DNA of 64,000 nt from Bin87 sp965261925 (GTDB lineage: Bacteria; Chloroflexota; Dehalococcoidia; Lucifugimonadales; UBA3495): positions 558,001 to 622,000 of the forward strand of contig OZ253486.1 in assembly GCA_965261925.1 (NCBI GenBank). Direction: 5' to 3'. This document shows positions 34,033-42,350 of the stretch, piece by piece. Numbering within the stretch: position 1 is the first letter of the stretch; each line of letters opens with the position of its first letter. Below the pieces are notes generated by a model, which ran no database searches, was not told the origin of the DNA, and was given only the letters and a program-made list of their open reading frames with translations. Both the position numbers and the translations under genes were made by a program.

Positions 34033-34375
34033 GCCACAAGATGTTGGCGACCAATATGAAAATGAGCAAGTTTGGCAAGAATCAAGAGCTGAACTGCTGC
34101 GGATCCACCAGAATGTAGTACAGATCCTACATTTGCGCGCTATCCATTTGTTTGAAATCCTCGGACGGGACGACTATCTCGCTATATTGAGGAGTAGTGT
34201 CCTAAATGTCATACAGCGTGGCGATTATGATCGAGCGCTGGAAAATTTCCGCGATTTTATTCTTGAAAACCCTGCGCTGGATGAGATGCTGCCAGAGTTA
34301 ACTAACCATGTGGAGCCCGGGCTCACAGCATTGGGCCGATGGGGCCAAGAGTACAGGGTTGCAGAATTGTTGTAG
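34022..34375 (+). CDS. Helical protein of unknown function, coupled to upstream small gene
   Basis: A 117-residue, mainly alpha-helical soluble protein. It starts with GTG at 34022 inside the end of the preceding gene, a typical coupled start. Visible: QESRAELLRIHQNVVQILHL, a long helix, and an acidic middle (YDRALENFRDFILENPALDE) that resembles a single TPR-like helix pair. No catalytic motif seen. Codon use is AT-richer than the catabolic genes around it, which suggests transfer. The 3' side carries a bidirectional terminator at 34435. Confidence 0.65.
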   Translation: MQDRPQDVGDQYENEQVWQESRAELLRIHQNVVQILHLRAIHLFEILGRDDYLAILRSSVLNVIQRGDYDRALENFRDFILENPALDEMLPELTNHVEPGLTALGRWGQEYRVAELL

Positions 34376-34434
34376 TCTGTGCTCACCGACATCAACCAGG
34401 TAGTCATTCCTCCGGTGCACCCATAACAAAAAGA

Positions 34435-34463
34435 GGGGCGGGTTTGAAGCCCGCCCCTTTTTT
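34435..34463. terminator. Bidirectional rho-independent terminator
   Basis: Stem GGGGCGGG/CCCGCCCC with a 7-base loop, six T on the plus side and an A-rich run (34428-34432) on the other. It sits between convergent genes and can end both transcripts. Confidence 0.88.
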
Positions 34464-34482
34464 GTTCGCGGTGTCGCCGGAG

Positions 34483-34878
34483 TTACACGAGGACGCCGAA
34501 GCCTGACCTGGTGCAGATCTCCAGGCGGTTGTGGTCAGGGTCGTGGAAGTAGAAGGCTTGCTGCCCGTCGTGGCGGGTCTGGATGTCGGTGCACTCCACC
34601 CCAATGTTCTGCAACTCCTCGCGGGCGGCCGCGATTTCGTCAACCTCGAACGCGGTGTGATGCGAGGGCGCGGACGGCGAGTCGGGGTTCTCGATGATGT
34701 GGACCATGGCCCCGCTGGGCAACTGCAGCCAATACAGGTTGTCGCTGTCCACCATTTTCGGGATCTGCTTCACGCCCAGGACTTCCTGGTACCACTTGAG
34801 GGCGATGTCCTTGTCCCGAACGTTGTAGGTGATGTGGTTGATCGCCTTGAGGCGGATGTTGTCAGCGATGAGTCCCAT
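34483..34878 (-). CDS. VOC-family protein (glyoxalase/dioxygenase-like)
   Basis: A 131-residue single-unit vicinal-oxygen-chelate protein. Motifs: LKAINHITYNVRDKDIALKW (metal His in NHITY), PSHHTAFEVDEI, and QAFYFHDPDHNRLEI with the terminal metal Glu. Proteins of this size are often dimeric lyases or dioxygenases acting on small aromatics or resistance proteins. GGAGGG precedes the ATG at 34878; the open frame runs back to 34965 without conservation. It lies 43 bases after an amidohydrolase gene on the same strand, so the two probably share a transcript. Confidence 0.85.
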   Translation of the reverse strand: MGLIADNIRLKAINHITYNVRDKDIALKWYQEVLGVKQIPKMVDSDNLYWLQLPSGAMVHIIENPDSPSAPSHHTAFEVDEIAAAREELQNIGVECTDIQTRHDGQQAFYFHDPDHNRLEICTRSGFGVLV

Positions 34879-34921
34879 AGGGTTTCCCTCCGGATCGTCA
34901 TGATTGTGCGGTTTGATTCGG

Positions 34922-35893
34922 CTAGATCTGCAGCAGCCTCTCCAGGTTGGCGAAGAGGATCGCATCTTTTTCGTCGCGGGTCAGGCTGTCCAGGCCAAGC
35001 AACCAGGATACCGGCCAGTCGGCGCACATATCGAAGGGCCAGTCGGTGCCGAAAACAATCTGCTCAATGCCTACCATGTCGATGAGCATGCGCAGTCCGT
35101 CTTCGCTGTGGGTCAGGCAATCGTAGTAGAACCGGTTGAGATAGGCGCTGGGCGGCTGGTCGATGTTGGCGCGCGCTTCGGGCCGCACCTGCCAGCCGCG
35201 GTCCATGCGCCCGATGCCGTAGCAGGCGTAGCCGCCGCCGTGGCACAGGCAGACCCGCAGGCCGGGATAGCGGTCCATCACGCCGCCGAAAACGAAGGAG
35301 GCGTAGGTGATTGCGCGGTCAGCCAGGTTCCCAATGGTGTTGGGCACGTGGTAACGATTCAACCGCGACGAGACCACGGTGTCGCCGCCCTGGTGAACCA
35401 GGAACATTGCCCGCAGGCGTTCCGCGGTAGCCCAAAGCGGCTGGAAGACCGGATCGTCAAAGGTGCGGCCATTCACGTGGTCGCCGATCATGGCGCCCTT
35501 GAGGCCCAGCTCTTCGACCGCCCGGGTCAGTTCCTCGATGGCCGCGCCCACATCCTGCATCGGAAGGTGGGCCAGGCCGGCGAAGCGGTCCGGATACTCT
35601 TCGGTCAACTGGGCAACGTAATCGTTGCACTCCCGGTGCATGGCCATGGTCTGGTCCACGGCCAGGTCGTAGAAGTACATATTGGCGTTGGTTGACAGCA
35701 CGTGGACATCCACGCCCAGCGAGTCCATGTCGGAAATCCGCTGCTCCGGCGTCCAGAAGGTACGCGGGTTGTAACGGTGCTGGTTATAAAGCTGCGGCGC
35801 TGTGACCCCGAACCAGTTTTCGCCGCTCTGCATCGACCGCAATGCGCTGGCTGGCGTTATGTGCGCATGGACATCGAGAACGCGTACTGCCAT
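34922..35893 (-). CDS. Amidohydrolase-2 family (ACMSD-like) hydrolase/decarboxylase
   Basis: A 323-residue TIM-barrel metalloenzyme of the amidohydrolase-2 group, which includes aminocarboxymuconate-semialdehyde decarboxylase and other aromatic-ring decarboxylases. Metal and catalytic residues: VLDVHAHITP (HxH), FLVHQGGD, LCHGGGYACYGIGRMDRGW, and GTDWPFDM near the C-terminus. The CHGGG and GTDxP motifs are those of ACMSD-type decarboxylases. CAGGAG precedes the ATG. It is followed by a VOC gene. A role in a meta-cleavage or related aromatic route is plausible. Confidence 0.9.
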   Translation of the reverse strand: MAVRVLDVHAHITPASALRSMQSGENWFGVTAPQLYNQHRYNPRTFWTPEQRISDMDSLGVDVHVLSTNANMYFYDLAVDQTMAMHRECNDYVAQLTEEYPDRFAGLAHLPMQDVGAAIEELTRAVEELGLKGAMIGDHVNGRTFDDPVFQPLWATAERLRAMFLVHQGGDTVVSSRLNRYHVPNTIGNLADRAITYASFVFGGVMDRYPGLRVCLCHGGGYACYGIGRMDRGWQVRPEARANIDQPPSAYLNRFYYDCLTHSEDGLRMLIDMVGIEQIVFGTDWPFDMCADWPVSWLLGLDSLTRDEKDAILFANLERLLQI

Positions 35894-36096
35894 TATCGGT
35901 TTGCTCCTGTATGGTCACCATCGGCCAAGCCGTGGCGGCGTCCAGGCGACCGATCTTAACCTGAATTATAGCCCCTTTGGTTTAATTCGTCAGGCCGCGA
36001 TTGGTCGAGCCGCTGGGACAGCAAAACCAACCCCTGTTATCATGTTTTCGCCACACCAAAACTTCCCGTCACCTCGTTGCCCCCGGACCTTAACTC

Positions 36097-37200
36097 ATGA
36101 CAACCCTTGCTCCGCGCACCCAGCACCCGTACTACATGTACGAGGCCATCGCCGCCCAGCCCGACGCCATACGTTCGGTCATCTCGACCCAGAAAGAGCG
36201 TTGCGCAGAGGTGGCCGAGGTTCTTTCGCAAAAACGCCGCATCTACGTCGTGGGCATTGGCACATCGTGGCACGCGGCGTTGGCGGGAGCGTCCATAATG
36301 GAAGCAGGGCCGATGGAAGCAGGGCCGATGGACGCCGGCCCGGAGGCTTTCGCGTGCAATTCGTTCGAGTTCTGTGTGTCGCCGCCGCGCGTCACGGCGG
36401 ACGACGCAGTCATCGTCATCAGCCATCGCGGCACCAAGCGGTCATCCTACGACGCGCTGGACGTTGCCAAGGATCTCGGAGCCCATACCGTCGCCATCAC
36501 TTCGACCGACCCGGGGCCACGCATCCAGGTCGCCGACGTCGGTATCCGGACCGTCGAACAGGAGAAGTCCGCGGCGTTCACGATAAGCTACACCACGGCA
36601 CTCACCGTGCTCGCCCTGCTCAACCTAGGTATGGCCGGTCGGTTGGATGATCCGACCAACGGGCTGGACGCGTTGCCGCAGCAAGTAGCCGACATCCTGG
36701 ATGCAGAGGCGGACGTTCGCACGGTAGTCGCTGAGCATCGCCTTCGGCGCAGGTTCATCTCCGCGGGCTGGGGTGCGAACCGGGCCAACGCCTACGAGGT
36801 CGCGCTCAAGATAAAAGAGACCAGCCGCGCGGATTGCGAGGGTTTCCAGACCGAACAGTTACTCCACGGACCCTTCTGCTCCCTGGATTCCGACTGCATG
36901 CTCACGCTGATCGCTCCTGCCGGCGAGGACCGCGGTCGCTCCGTAGATCTGGCGAAAGCCGCTCGTGAGCTGGGCTCACCCGTGTGGGCGTTGACAAACC
37001 GGGGCGATGCCGGGTTGGCAGACGCGGGCGCCGTCACCTTCCCGTTGCCCGACTGCCCGGCATACCTCATGCCGATTGCCAGCGTCGTTCCGCTGCAACT
37101 GTTCACCTACCACCTGGCCCTGGCTCGCGGGACACATCCCGACCTGTTCCAGCAGGACGACCCGCTCCAAGCCGCGGCGCGCACCCACTACGACCTTTAG
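36097..37200 (+). CDS. SIS-domain sugar-phosphate isomerase/deaminase
   Basis: A 367-residue protein with two SIS domains (about 30-170 and 210-350), like the isomerase half of GlmS and the AgaS/FrlB group. Sugar-phosphate loops: VVGIGTSWHAALAG near residue 52, VISHRGTKRSS near 108, and ISAGWGANRANAYEVALKIKE with ETSRADCEGFQTEQLLHGP near 240. It lacks the glutaminase domain. A 15-base unit is repeated three times in frame (36298-36342), giving MEAGPMEAGPMDAGP after the first loop. No good ribosome binding site. Substrate unknown. Confidence 0.88.
   Translation: MTTLAPRTQHPYYMYEAIAAQPDAIRSVISTQKERCAEVAEVLSQKRRIYVVGIGTSWHAALAGASIMEAGPMEAGPMDAGPEAFACNSFEFCVSPPRVTADDAVIVISHRGTKRSSYDALDVAKDLGAHTVAITSTDPGPRIQVADVGIRTVEQEKSAAFTISYTTALTVLALLNLGMAGRLDDPTNGLDALPQQVADILDAEADVRTVVAEHRLRRRFISAGWGANRANAYEVALKIKETSRADCEGFQTEQLLHGPFCSLDSDCMLTLIAPAGEDRGRSVDLAKAARELGSPVWALTNRGDAGLADAGAVTFPLPDCPAYLMPIASVVPLQLFTYHLALARGTHPDLFQQDDPLQAAARTHYDL
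36298..36342 (+). repeat. 15-bp in-frame tandem repeat, three copies
   Basis: ATGGAAGCAGGGCCG twice, then ATGGACGCCGGCCCG, adding five residues each inside the first SIS domain. Two units are identical, so the extra copy is recent. Confidence 0.88.
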
Positions 37201-37236
37201 ACTAAACCCATCCCATAGACTAAACCCATCCCAGGA
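37201..37236. repeat. 18-bp tandem duplication next to a stop codon
   Basis: ACTAAACCCATCCCATAG (37201-37218) is repeated at 37219-37236 with changes only at its end. It begins right after the SIS gene stop and ends in the ribosome binding site of the next gene. Confidence 0.85.
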
Positions 37237-37243
37237 GGCCACC

Positions 37244-37618
37244 ATGCCGGACAACGCAGACGCCCAGCGTTTGATCGAGGAAGCCGCCCAGACCCGGGGC
37301 TATACCCTGGAGATGCACCGCATCAACGCCCTGGCCGACCCGGAATGGACCCAAAAGTACGGGGAGTTCATCGAGGCCACCTACACTGGCCAGCGCCTGC
37401 TCGACCGCAAGACCAAGGAATTGCTGCAGATCTGCGTGGAGACCGCTCTCCGCGCCGACCAGGAGCAGATCCAGGCCCACATCCGCGTCGCCCTCAACGA
37501 AGGCGCCACACCCCGCGAGATACTGGAAGCCATGCAGGCCGTCATCGCCCCCATGGGCGCGCTGGCTTTTCGACGCGGCGTCCAAGCCTGGGCCGCGGAA
37601 ACGGGGTTTGAATACTGA
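37244..37618 (+). CDS. Carboxymuconolactone decarboxylase-like protein
   Basis: A 124-residue all-alpha protein of the AhpD/CMD family. The core reads RLLDRKTKELLQICVETALRAD then AHIRVALNEGATPREILEAM, the family helix pair. Only one cysteine (ICVET) is present and no CxxC, which fits the CMD branch or a structural role rather than AhpD peroxidase reduction. AGGAGG precedes the ATG at 37244. It follows the SIS gene by 43 bases on the same strand, with a duplicated segment between. It could belong to the aromatic-catabolic set; the exact reaction is unknown. Confidence 0.85.
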   Translation: MPDNADAQRLIEEAAQTRGYTLEMHRINALADPEWTQKYGEFIEATYTGQRLLDRKTKELLQICVETALRADQEQIQAHIRVALNEGATPREILEAMQAVIAPMGALAFRRGVQAWAAETGFEY

Positions 37619-37650
37619 TGTACCAAAGTTAGCGGCGGCCCGTTGCACGG

Positions 37651-38853
37651 ATGGCCAACATGCTAATCAACTCGCTGCACCTCAAAAATATCCTCTCGTT
37701 CAAGGATACGAAGCTGGACCTCCAGCCGCTGAACGTACTCATCGGCCCCAACGGCTCCGGAAAATCCAACTTAGTTGATTTGATCGGGTTGTTAAAAGCG
37801 GTGCCCAACGACATCGCAGAGTTTCTGCGGAGCAACGGGCCGACCGGTGACTGGATTTGGAAGGGATCGGGCTGGGAGGAAACGCCTTTTCAGCTCGCTG
37901 AGGTGGAAGCACGGTTTGATAATCAGGGCCATCCCTTCGGCTATGAATTGGAACTAGTGATACGGAATGACCGTGTCCATTCCCTGAATGAACGGCTGGA
38001 CTTGATGGCAGGGGACCGCAAACATGCCTATGCCAATCCCTTTTTCCAAACATCTAATGAGAGTGCGCGCCTTTGGCCAGCACGACCCGATGGCACTCTC
38101 GCCGACCATAGCGACGAGCCAGTGCAGGTCGATATATCTCGCGGCAAGTCGGTGTTGAGTGAGATACGCGATCCCGCCGATTATCCTGCGCTAACCGAAA
38201 CCGCCCGCGTACTCTCCGCGATCAAGGTTTATCGCAACTGGTACGTCGGCCGCGACAGCCCGGTTCGTCGTCCCCAGCGCACGGACGGCGACCCCAACTT
38301 TCTGGAAGAGGATTTCGGCAACTTGGCGCTGGTGATCAACGACCTGCTGGGTCGCAGGCTGGAACCGTCCTTGGACTCCTACCTCAAGCGGTTCTACGAG
38401 TCCTACGAAAGTCTGCACCCACGCATCTTCGGGAACACCATTGAGCTGATCGTCAACGAAGCCGGTATGTCCAGCGCGCTGCCAGCGTCCCGCCTGTCTG
38501 ATGGCACCATCCGGTTCATCGCCCTGCTGGCCATCCTGTGCCACCCGAAACCGCCCCCGCTGATCTGCATCGAGGAACCGGAAATCGCCATGCACCCCGA
38601 CTCTCTCGATCTGGTCGTTGAGTTACTCCTGGAAGCATCCCAACGCACACAGTTGATTGTTACCACTCATTCCCCTTGGTTGATTGACCGCCTGTCGGCT
38701 GAACCCGATTCAGTGGTGGTATGCGAGCGCGACCGCCACCCTGCAGACGGGACTCAGTTCAAGCGCTTCACCCGCGCAGAACTGGAAGACTGGCTGGAAG
38801 ATCAACCATTGGGCGAAGTCTGGATGGCTGGCGCCATGGGCGGAGTACACTGA
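37651..38853 (+). CDS. AAA ATPase, OLD/RecF-like, likely defence component
   Basis: A 400-residue ATP-binding-cassette-type AAA ATPase. Walker A IGPNGSGKSNLVDL near residue 32, the signature region SRLSDGTIRFIALLAIL near 280, Walker B PPLICIEEPEIAMHPDSLD near 305, and the switch histidine VTTHSPWLIDRL near 340. It has no long coiled coil, as in small OLD/AbiL/PARIS-type ATPases that pair with a nuclease. The partner gene (DUF4276) begins 7 bases after its stop. Such pairs are typical anti-phage modules. The start at 37651 has no clear ribosome binding site; ATG at 37660 is an alternative. Confidence 0.88.
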   Translation: MANMLINSLHLKNILSFKDTKLDLQPLNVLIGPNGSGKSNLVDLIGLLKAVPNDIAEFLRSNGPTGDWIWKGSGWEETPFQLAEVEARFDNQGHPFGYELELVIRNDRVHSLNERLDLMAGDRKHAYANPFFQTSNESARLWPARPDGTLADHSDEPVQVDISRGKSVLSEIRDPADYPALTETARVLSAIKVYRNWYVGRDSPVRRPQRTDGDPNFLEEDFGNLALVINDLLGRRLEPSLDSYLKRFYESYESLHPRIFGNTIELIVNEAGMSSALPASRLSDGTIRFIALLAILCHPKPPPLICIEEPEIAMHPDSLDLVVELLLEASQRTQLIVTTHSPWLIDRLSAEPDSVVVCERDRHPADGTQFKRFTRAELEDWLEDQPLGEVWMAGAMGGVH

Positions 38854-38860
38854 CCGGTAA

Positions 38861-39397
38861 ATGGATGTGTACTTGGAAGGCGGCGCCCACCTCCGACGCC
38901 CGATGATAAATTTCCTGCGCAGGGCCGTCGGCAACGATATCAACATCGACGTGGACGCTTGTCGCAGCAGGGACAGAGCGATTGCGCGTTTCGGCAGAGT
39001 ATCGTCTCCAGATTCCCTGCTTTTGATCGATTCAGAAGGTGACGACCTGCATGAGTTACGGCAAACCGTGGCTTCCCGCGCCCGCTTGCCAGGCGTTTTG
39101 GACCGGACATTTTTCATGGTCCAACTGATGGAAGCGTGGTTTTTGGCAGACCGTGAGACTCTGCAAGCGTACTACGGGCCAAGATTCAACCCCCGAATCC
39201 TGCCCAACAATCCCCAACCGGAGGTCGTGCTCAAGGGCGACGTGATAAATCGCTTGAGCGAAGCAACCCGTGGCACACCCAAACGCATTTATCATAAGAC
39301 GGCCCACGCCCCTGCCCTGCTGAACTTACTCAACCCCACCGCCGTCTACAACACCTGCCCCAATTTCCGCAGCCTCGTCGACTTCCTTCGCAACTGA
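38861..39397 (+). CDS. DUF4276 (TOPRIM-like) partner of the AAA ATPase
   Basis: A 178-residue DUF4276 protein. The family signs are the N-terminal VYLEGGAHLRRPM with the conserved Glu, the acidic strand LLLIDSEGDDLHE (DxE/DxD-like, as in TOPRIM nucleases), and VQLMEAWFLADRETLQAYYG. The C-terminal helical part ends at VDFLRN. TOPRIM-like partners of AAA ATPases are nucleases or RNases in several anti-phage systems (AbiL, PARIS, OLD); a toxin or nuclease role here is inference. It follows the ATPase by 7 bases without its own strong ribosome binding site. Confidence 0.82.
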   Translation: MDVYLEGGAHLRRPMINFLRRAVGNDINIDVDACRSRDRAIARFGRVSSPDSLLLIDSEGDDLHELRQTVASRARLPGVLDRTFFMVQLMEAWFLADRETLQAYYGPRFNPRILPNNPQPEVVLKGDVINRLSEATRGTPKRIYHKTAHAPALLNLLNPTAVYNTCPNFRSLVDFLRN

Positions 39398-39579
39398 GAT
39401 CTATAGCGTACCGATCCTGTACATCCCGTATATCCATGTAAGAACAACCCCGTTCCGCACATGCCAGCACCCATGGGATACCGTGCATCGTTGACGCTCC
39501 TCGCAGCCGTCCCCTACAATCGTTTGGGTCCACCTATGGCATTTTTTCGTAATCCAACCTACGGGAGTCGTAACCTCGT

Positions 39580-42321
39580 ATGAACACGGACGGCGACAGC
39601 ATTCGCAGTTCCTTCGCGCAATTCTTTGAAGAACGCGGGCACCAGTACATGCCCTCCGCCTCTCTGATTCCGGCCGGTGATCCGACCCTTCTTTTCACTT
39701 CCGCCGGAATGGTGCCGTTCAAGCCCTTCTTCATGGGAGAACAGACCCCTCCCCGTCGCCGTCTCACCAGCTGTCAGAAGTCGTTCCGCACGACCGACAT
39801 CGACGAGGTGGGTGACCATAAACACCTCACCTTCTTCGAGATGCTGGGCAATTTCAGCATCGGCGACTACTTCAAGAAGGACGCCGTCGCCTTTGCGTGG
39901 GAGTTGTGCACAGGACTGTTCGGCCTGGAGCCGGAGCGCATGTACGTTACCGTGCACCTGGATGACGACGATGCCTACGAACTGTGGCGGAACGACATCG
40001 GCGTACCCCCGGAGCGGATTTACCGCTACGGCAACAGCGATAATTGGTGGGGGCCGGCGGGCCTGGAAGGACCCACGGGTCCCTGCTCGGAGCTCCATTA
40101 CGACGGGGGAGCCGAAAAGGGCCGAGGCCAACATCCGCGCACGGACGAAATGATGACGCCGGACGAGCTCACCGCGATGCTCCGGGTTGAAGCCGAGGGC
40201 GGTCCCGCCGCCGAGCCGGGTGGTTGCCATCCCAACTGCGACTGCGAGCGGTTCGTGGAGCTGTGGAATCTGGTCTTCATGCAGTTCTACCAGGACCTCG
40301 AGGGCGTCCGCACGCCCCTGCCGGCCCCGAGCGTGGACACCGGCATGGGCCTCGAGCGCGCCGCCGCCGTTCTCCAGGGAAAACCCAACGTCTACGAGAC
40401 CGACCTGTTCAGGCCTATCATCGACGCCGTATGCCGGCTCACCGGGCACGAGTACGGCGAAAACGTCGAAACGGACTACGCCATCCGCGTTGTCGCCGAG
40501 CACGCCCGCGCCGCTTCGTTCCTGATCAGCGACGGTGTTGTGCCTTCCAACAGCGACCGCGGCTATGTGCTGCGCCGTATCATCCGGCGGGCCATCCGTT
40601 ACGGCCGGCAGCTCGGGCTTGACCGTCCTTTCATGACCGAGGTCACCGACGCCGTGATTGCGCGTTTCGCCGACGCCTATCCTGCCCTTGCGGAAAACGA
40701 CGGTTTCATCCGTCGGGTCGTCGGTTTGGAAGAAACCCAGTTCCTTGAAAACATCCGCCAGGGTATGCCGCTGCTGGAAGACGTGCTGGCGTCATCAAAA
40801 TCGGAAGGCGTCATCGCCGGCGCAGTCGTGTTCGAGCTTTACGACACCTACGGGTTCCCGCCCGAGTTGGTCGACGAAATTGGTCGCCGCGAGTATGGCT
40901 TGGCCGTCGATATGGAGGGGTTCAACGCCGAGATGCAGGCCAAGCGCGACCGAGACCGCGCGGGGCGCCAGGTCACGGGCAGCATGGAAATCGTTACGGC
41001 CTACGAGAACCTGGGCGCCGGTCGTACCCCCTTCGACGGTTATCAACGCACGACGATAGATACCCGCATCCTGGGCATATTGCGCGAAGGAGAAGCGGTT
41101 GGTCACGCCACCCGAGGGCAGCAGGTTGAAATCGTCCTTGCGGAGACCTGCTTCTACGCCGAGGGCGGCGGGCAGGTGGGCGATCACGGGGTGATCACCG
41201 GGCCCAATGGCCACGTCCGAATCGAAGACACCCAGAGCCCCGTTGCCGGGCTCATCGTACATCGTGGTGTGGTGTCTGACGGTGAAATCGCGCTGGGAGA
41301 GGCGGTGAGCGCACGGGTTGAAACGGAACGCCGCCTGGACGCATCACGGAACCATAGCGGCACGCACCTGCTTCACGCGGCCCTGCGCTCCGTCCTTGGC
41401 CCCCACGTTCGCCAGGCGGGCTCGCTGTGCGCCCCCGGCAGGCTGCGCTTCGACTTCAACCACGTCGGCGCGATGACCCCGGACGAGCAGCTGGACGTCC
41501 AAAGCCTGGCCAACCGCAAGATCCGCGAAAACCTATCGGTCACGGCCCGGGAGACTACATACACCGACGCGGTGCGCGACGGCGCGCTGGCCTTCTTTGG
41601 CGACCGCTACGGCGACGTGGTCCGCGTGGTGCGCATGGGTCATCACGACGACCATGATGAGCCCTTCAGCTTCGAGGTCTGCGGTGGCACCCATGTCCAC
41701 GCTACCGGTGAGGTCGGCACGCTGGTCGTGCTGGGAGAATCGAGCATCGGCGGGGGTATGCGACGCATTGAGGCCACTACCGGCCGCGCAGCCGAGGAAC
41801 TGTTCGTAGAGCAATCCGCCACGCTGGAAGCCATTTCTCGTAGGCTGCAGGCTCCCGTCGCCGAGCTTGAGGCCCGCCTGGATGCCTACATGGCGGACAC
41901 CGAAGTGCTGCGCCGGCGTCTCGCTGATGCCGAACGCGCCAGCCTGCGGTCCGAAGCCGAGTCTCTGCTCGACCGCACTCGCGACATTGATGGCGTGAAA
42001 CTGGTTGCCGGCGTAACATCCGCCCACAACGTTGAAGCCATGCGGGAGATGGGAGACTTCTTGAAGCAGAAGCTGGAGAACGTCGTGGTTGCCCTGGGTG
42101 CGGTGATCGACGGTTCCCCGATCATCGTCACCATGATCACGCCAGACCTGGTGAGCCGCGGTCTCCATGCGGGGAACATCGCCCGCGACGCCGCCAAGCT
42201 GATGGGCGGCGGCGGCGGCGGGCGTCCGGAAACCGCTCAGGCCGGAGGACGCCAACCGGAACGTCTGGGCGCTGCCCTGGACAGCGTGGCCAACCTGGTC
42301 AGGGCTGGGCTGGGCAATTAG
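39580..42321 (+). CDS. alaS: Alanyl-tRNA synthetase
   Basis: A 913-residue class II synthetase that charges tRNA-Ala; cytoplasmic and essential. Catalytic core: SAGMVPFKPFFMG, then SCQKSFRTTDIDEVG and the motif 2-3 region (LERAAAVLQGK). The editing domain has NHSGTHLLHAAL (zinc HxxxH) and CGGTHVHATGEVG. The C-terminal C-Ala domain has the end block LMGGGGGGRPETAQAGG. Length is normal for the family. It is followed 29 bases later by ruvX, the usual order in many bacteria. The ATG at 39580 starts at the conserved N-terminus. Confidence 0.98.
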   Translation: MNTDGDSIRSSFAQFFEERGHQYMPSASLIPAGDPTLLFTSAGMVPFKPFFMGEQTPPRRRLTSCQKSFRTTDIDEVGDHKHLTFFEMLGNFSIGDYFKKDAVAFAWELCTGLFGLEPERMYVTVHLDDDDAYELWRNDIGVPPERIYRYGNSDNWWGPAGLEGPTGPCSELHYDGGAEKGRGQHPRTDEMMTPDELTAMLRVEAEGGPAAEPGGCHPNCDCERFVELWNLVFMQFYQDLEGVRTPLPAPSVDTGMGLERAAAVLQGKPNVYETDLFRPIIDAVCRLTGHEYGENVETDYAIRVVAEHARAASFLISDGVVPSNSDRGYVLRRIIRRAIRYGRQLGLDRPFMTEVTDAVIARFADAYPALAENDGFIRRVVGLEETQFLENIRQGMPLLEDVLASSKSEGVIAGAVVFELYDTYGFPPELVDEIGRREYGLAVDMEGFNAEMQAKRDRDRAGRQVTGSMEIVTAYENLGAGRTPFDGYQRTTIDTRILGILREGEAVGHATRGQQVEIVLAETCFYAEGGGQVGDHGVITGPNGHVRIEDTQSPVAGLIVHRGVVSDGEIALGEAVSARVETERRLDASRNHSGTHLLHAALRSVLGPHVRQAGSLCAPGRLRFDFNHVGAMTPDEQLDVQSLANRKIRENLSVTARETTYTDAVRDGALAFFGDRYGDVVRVVRMGHHDDHDEPFSFEVCGGTHVHATGEVGTLVVLGESSIGGGMRRIEATTGRAAEELFVEQSATLEAISRRLQAPVAELEARLDAYMADTEVLRRRLADAERASLRSEAESLLDRTRDIDGVKLVAGVTSAHNVEAMREMGDFLKQKLENVVVALGAVIDGSPIIVTMITPDLVSRGLHAGNIARDAAKLMGGGGGGRPETAQAGGRQPERLGAALDSVANLVRAGLGN

Positions 42322-42350
42322 CGGTTCGGCACGGCGGGGAGGAAAGCGAC

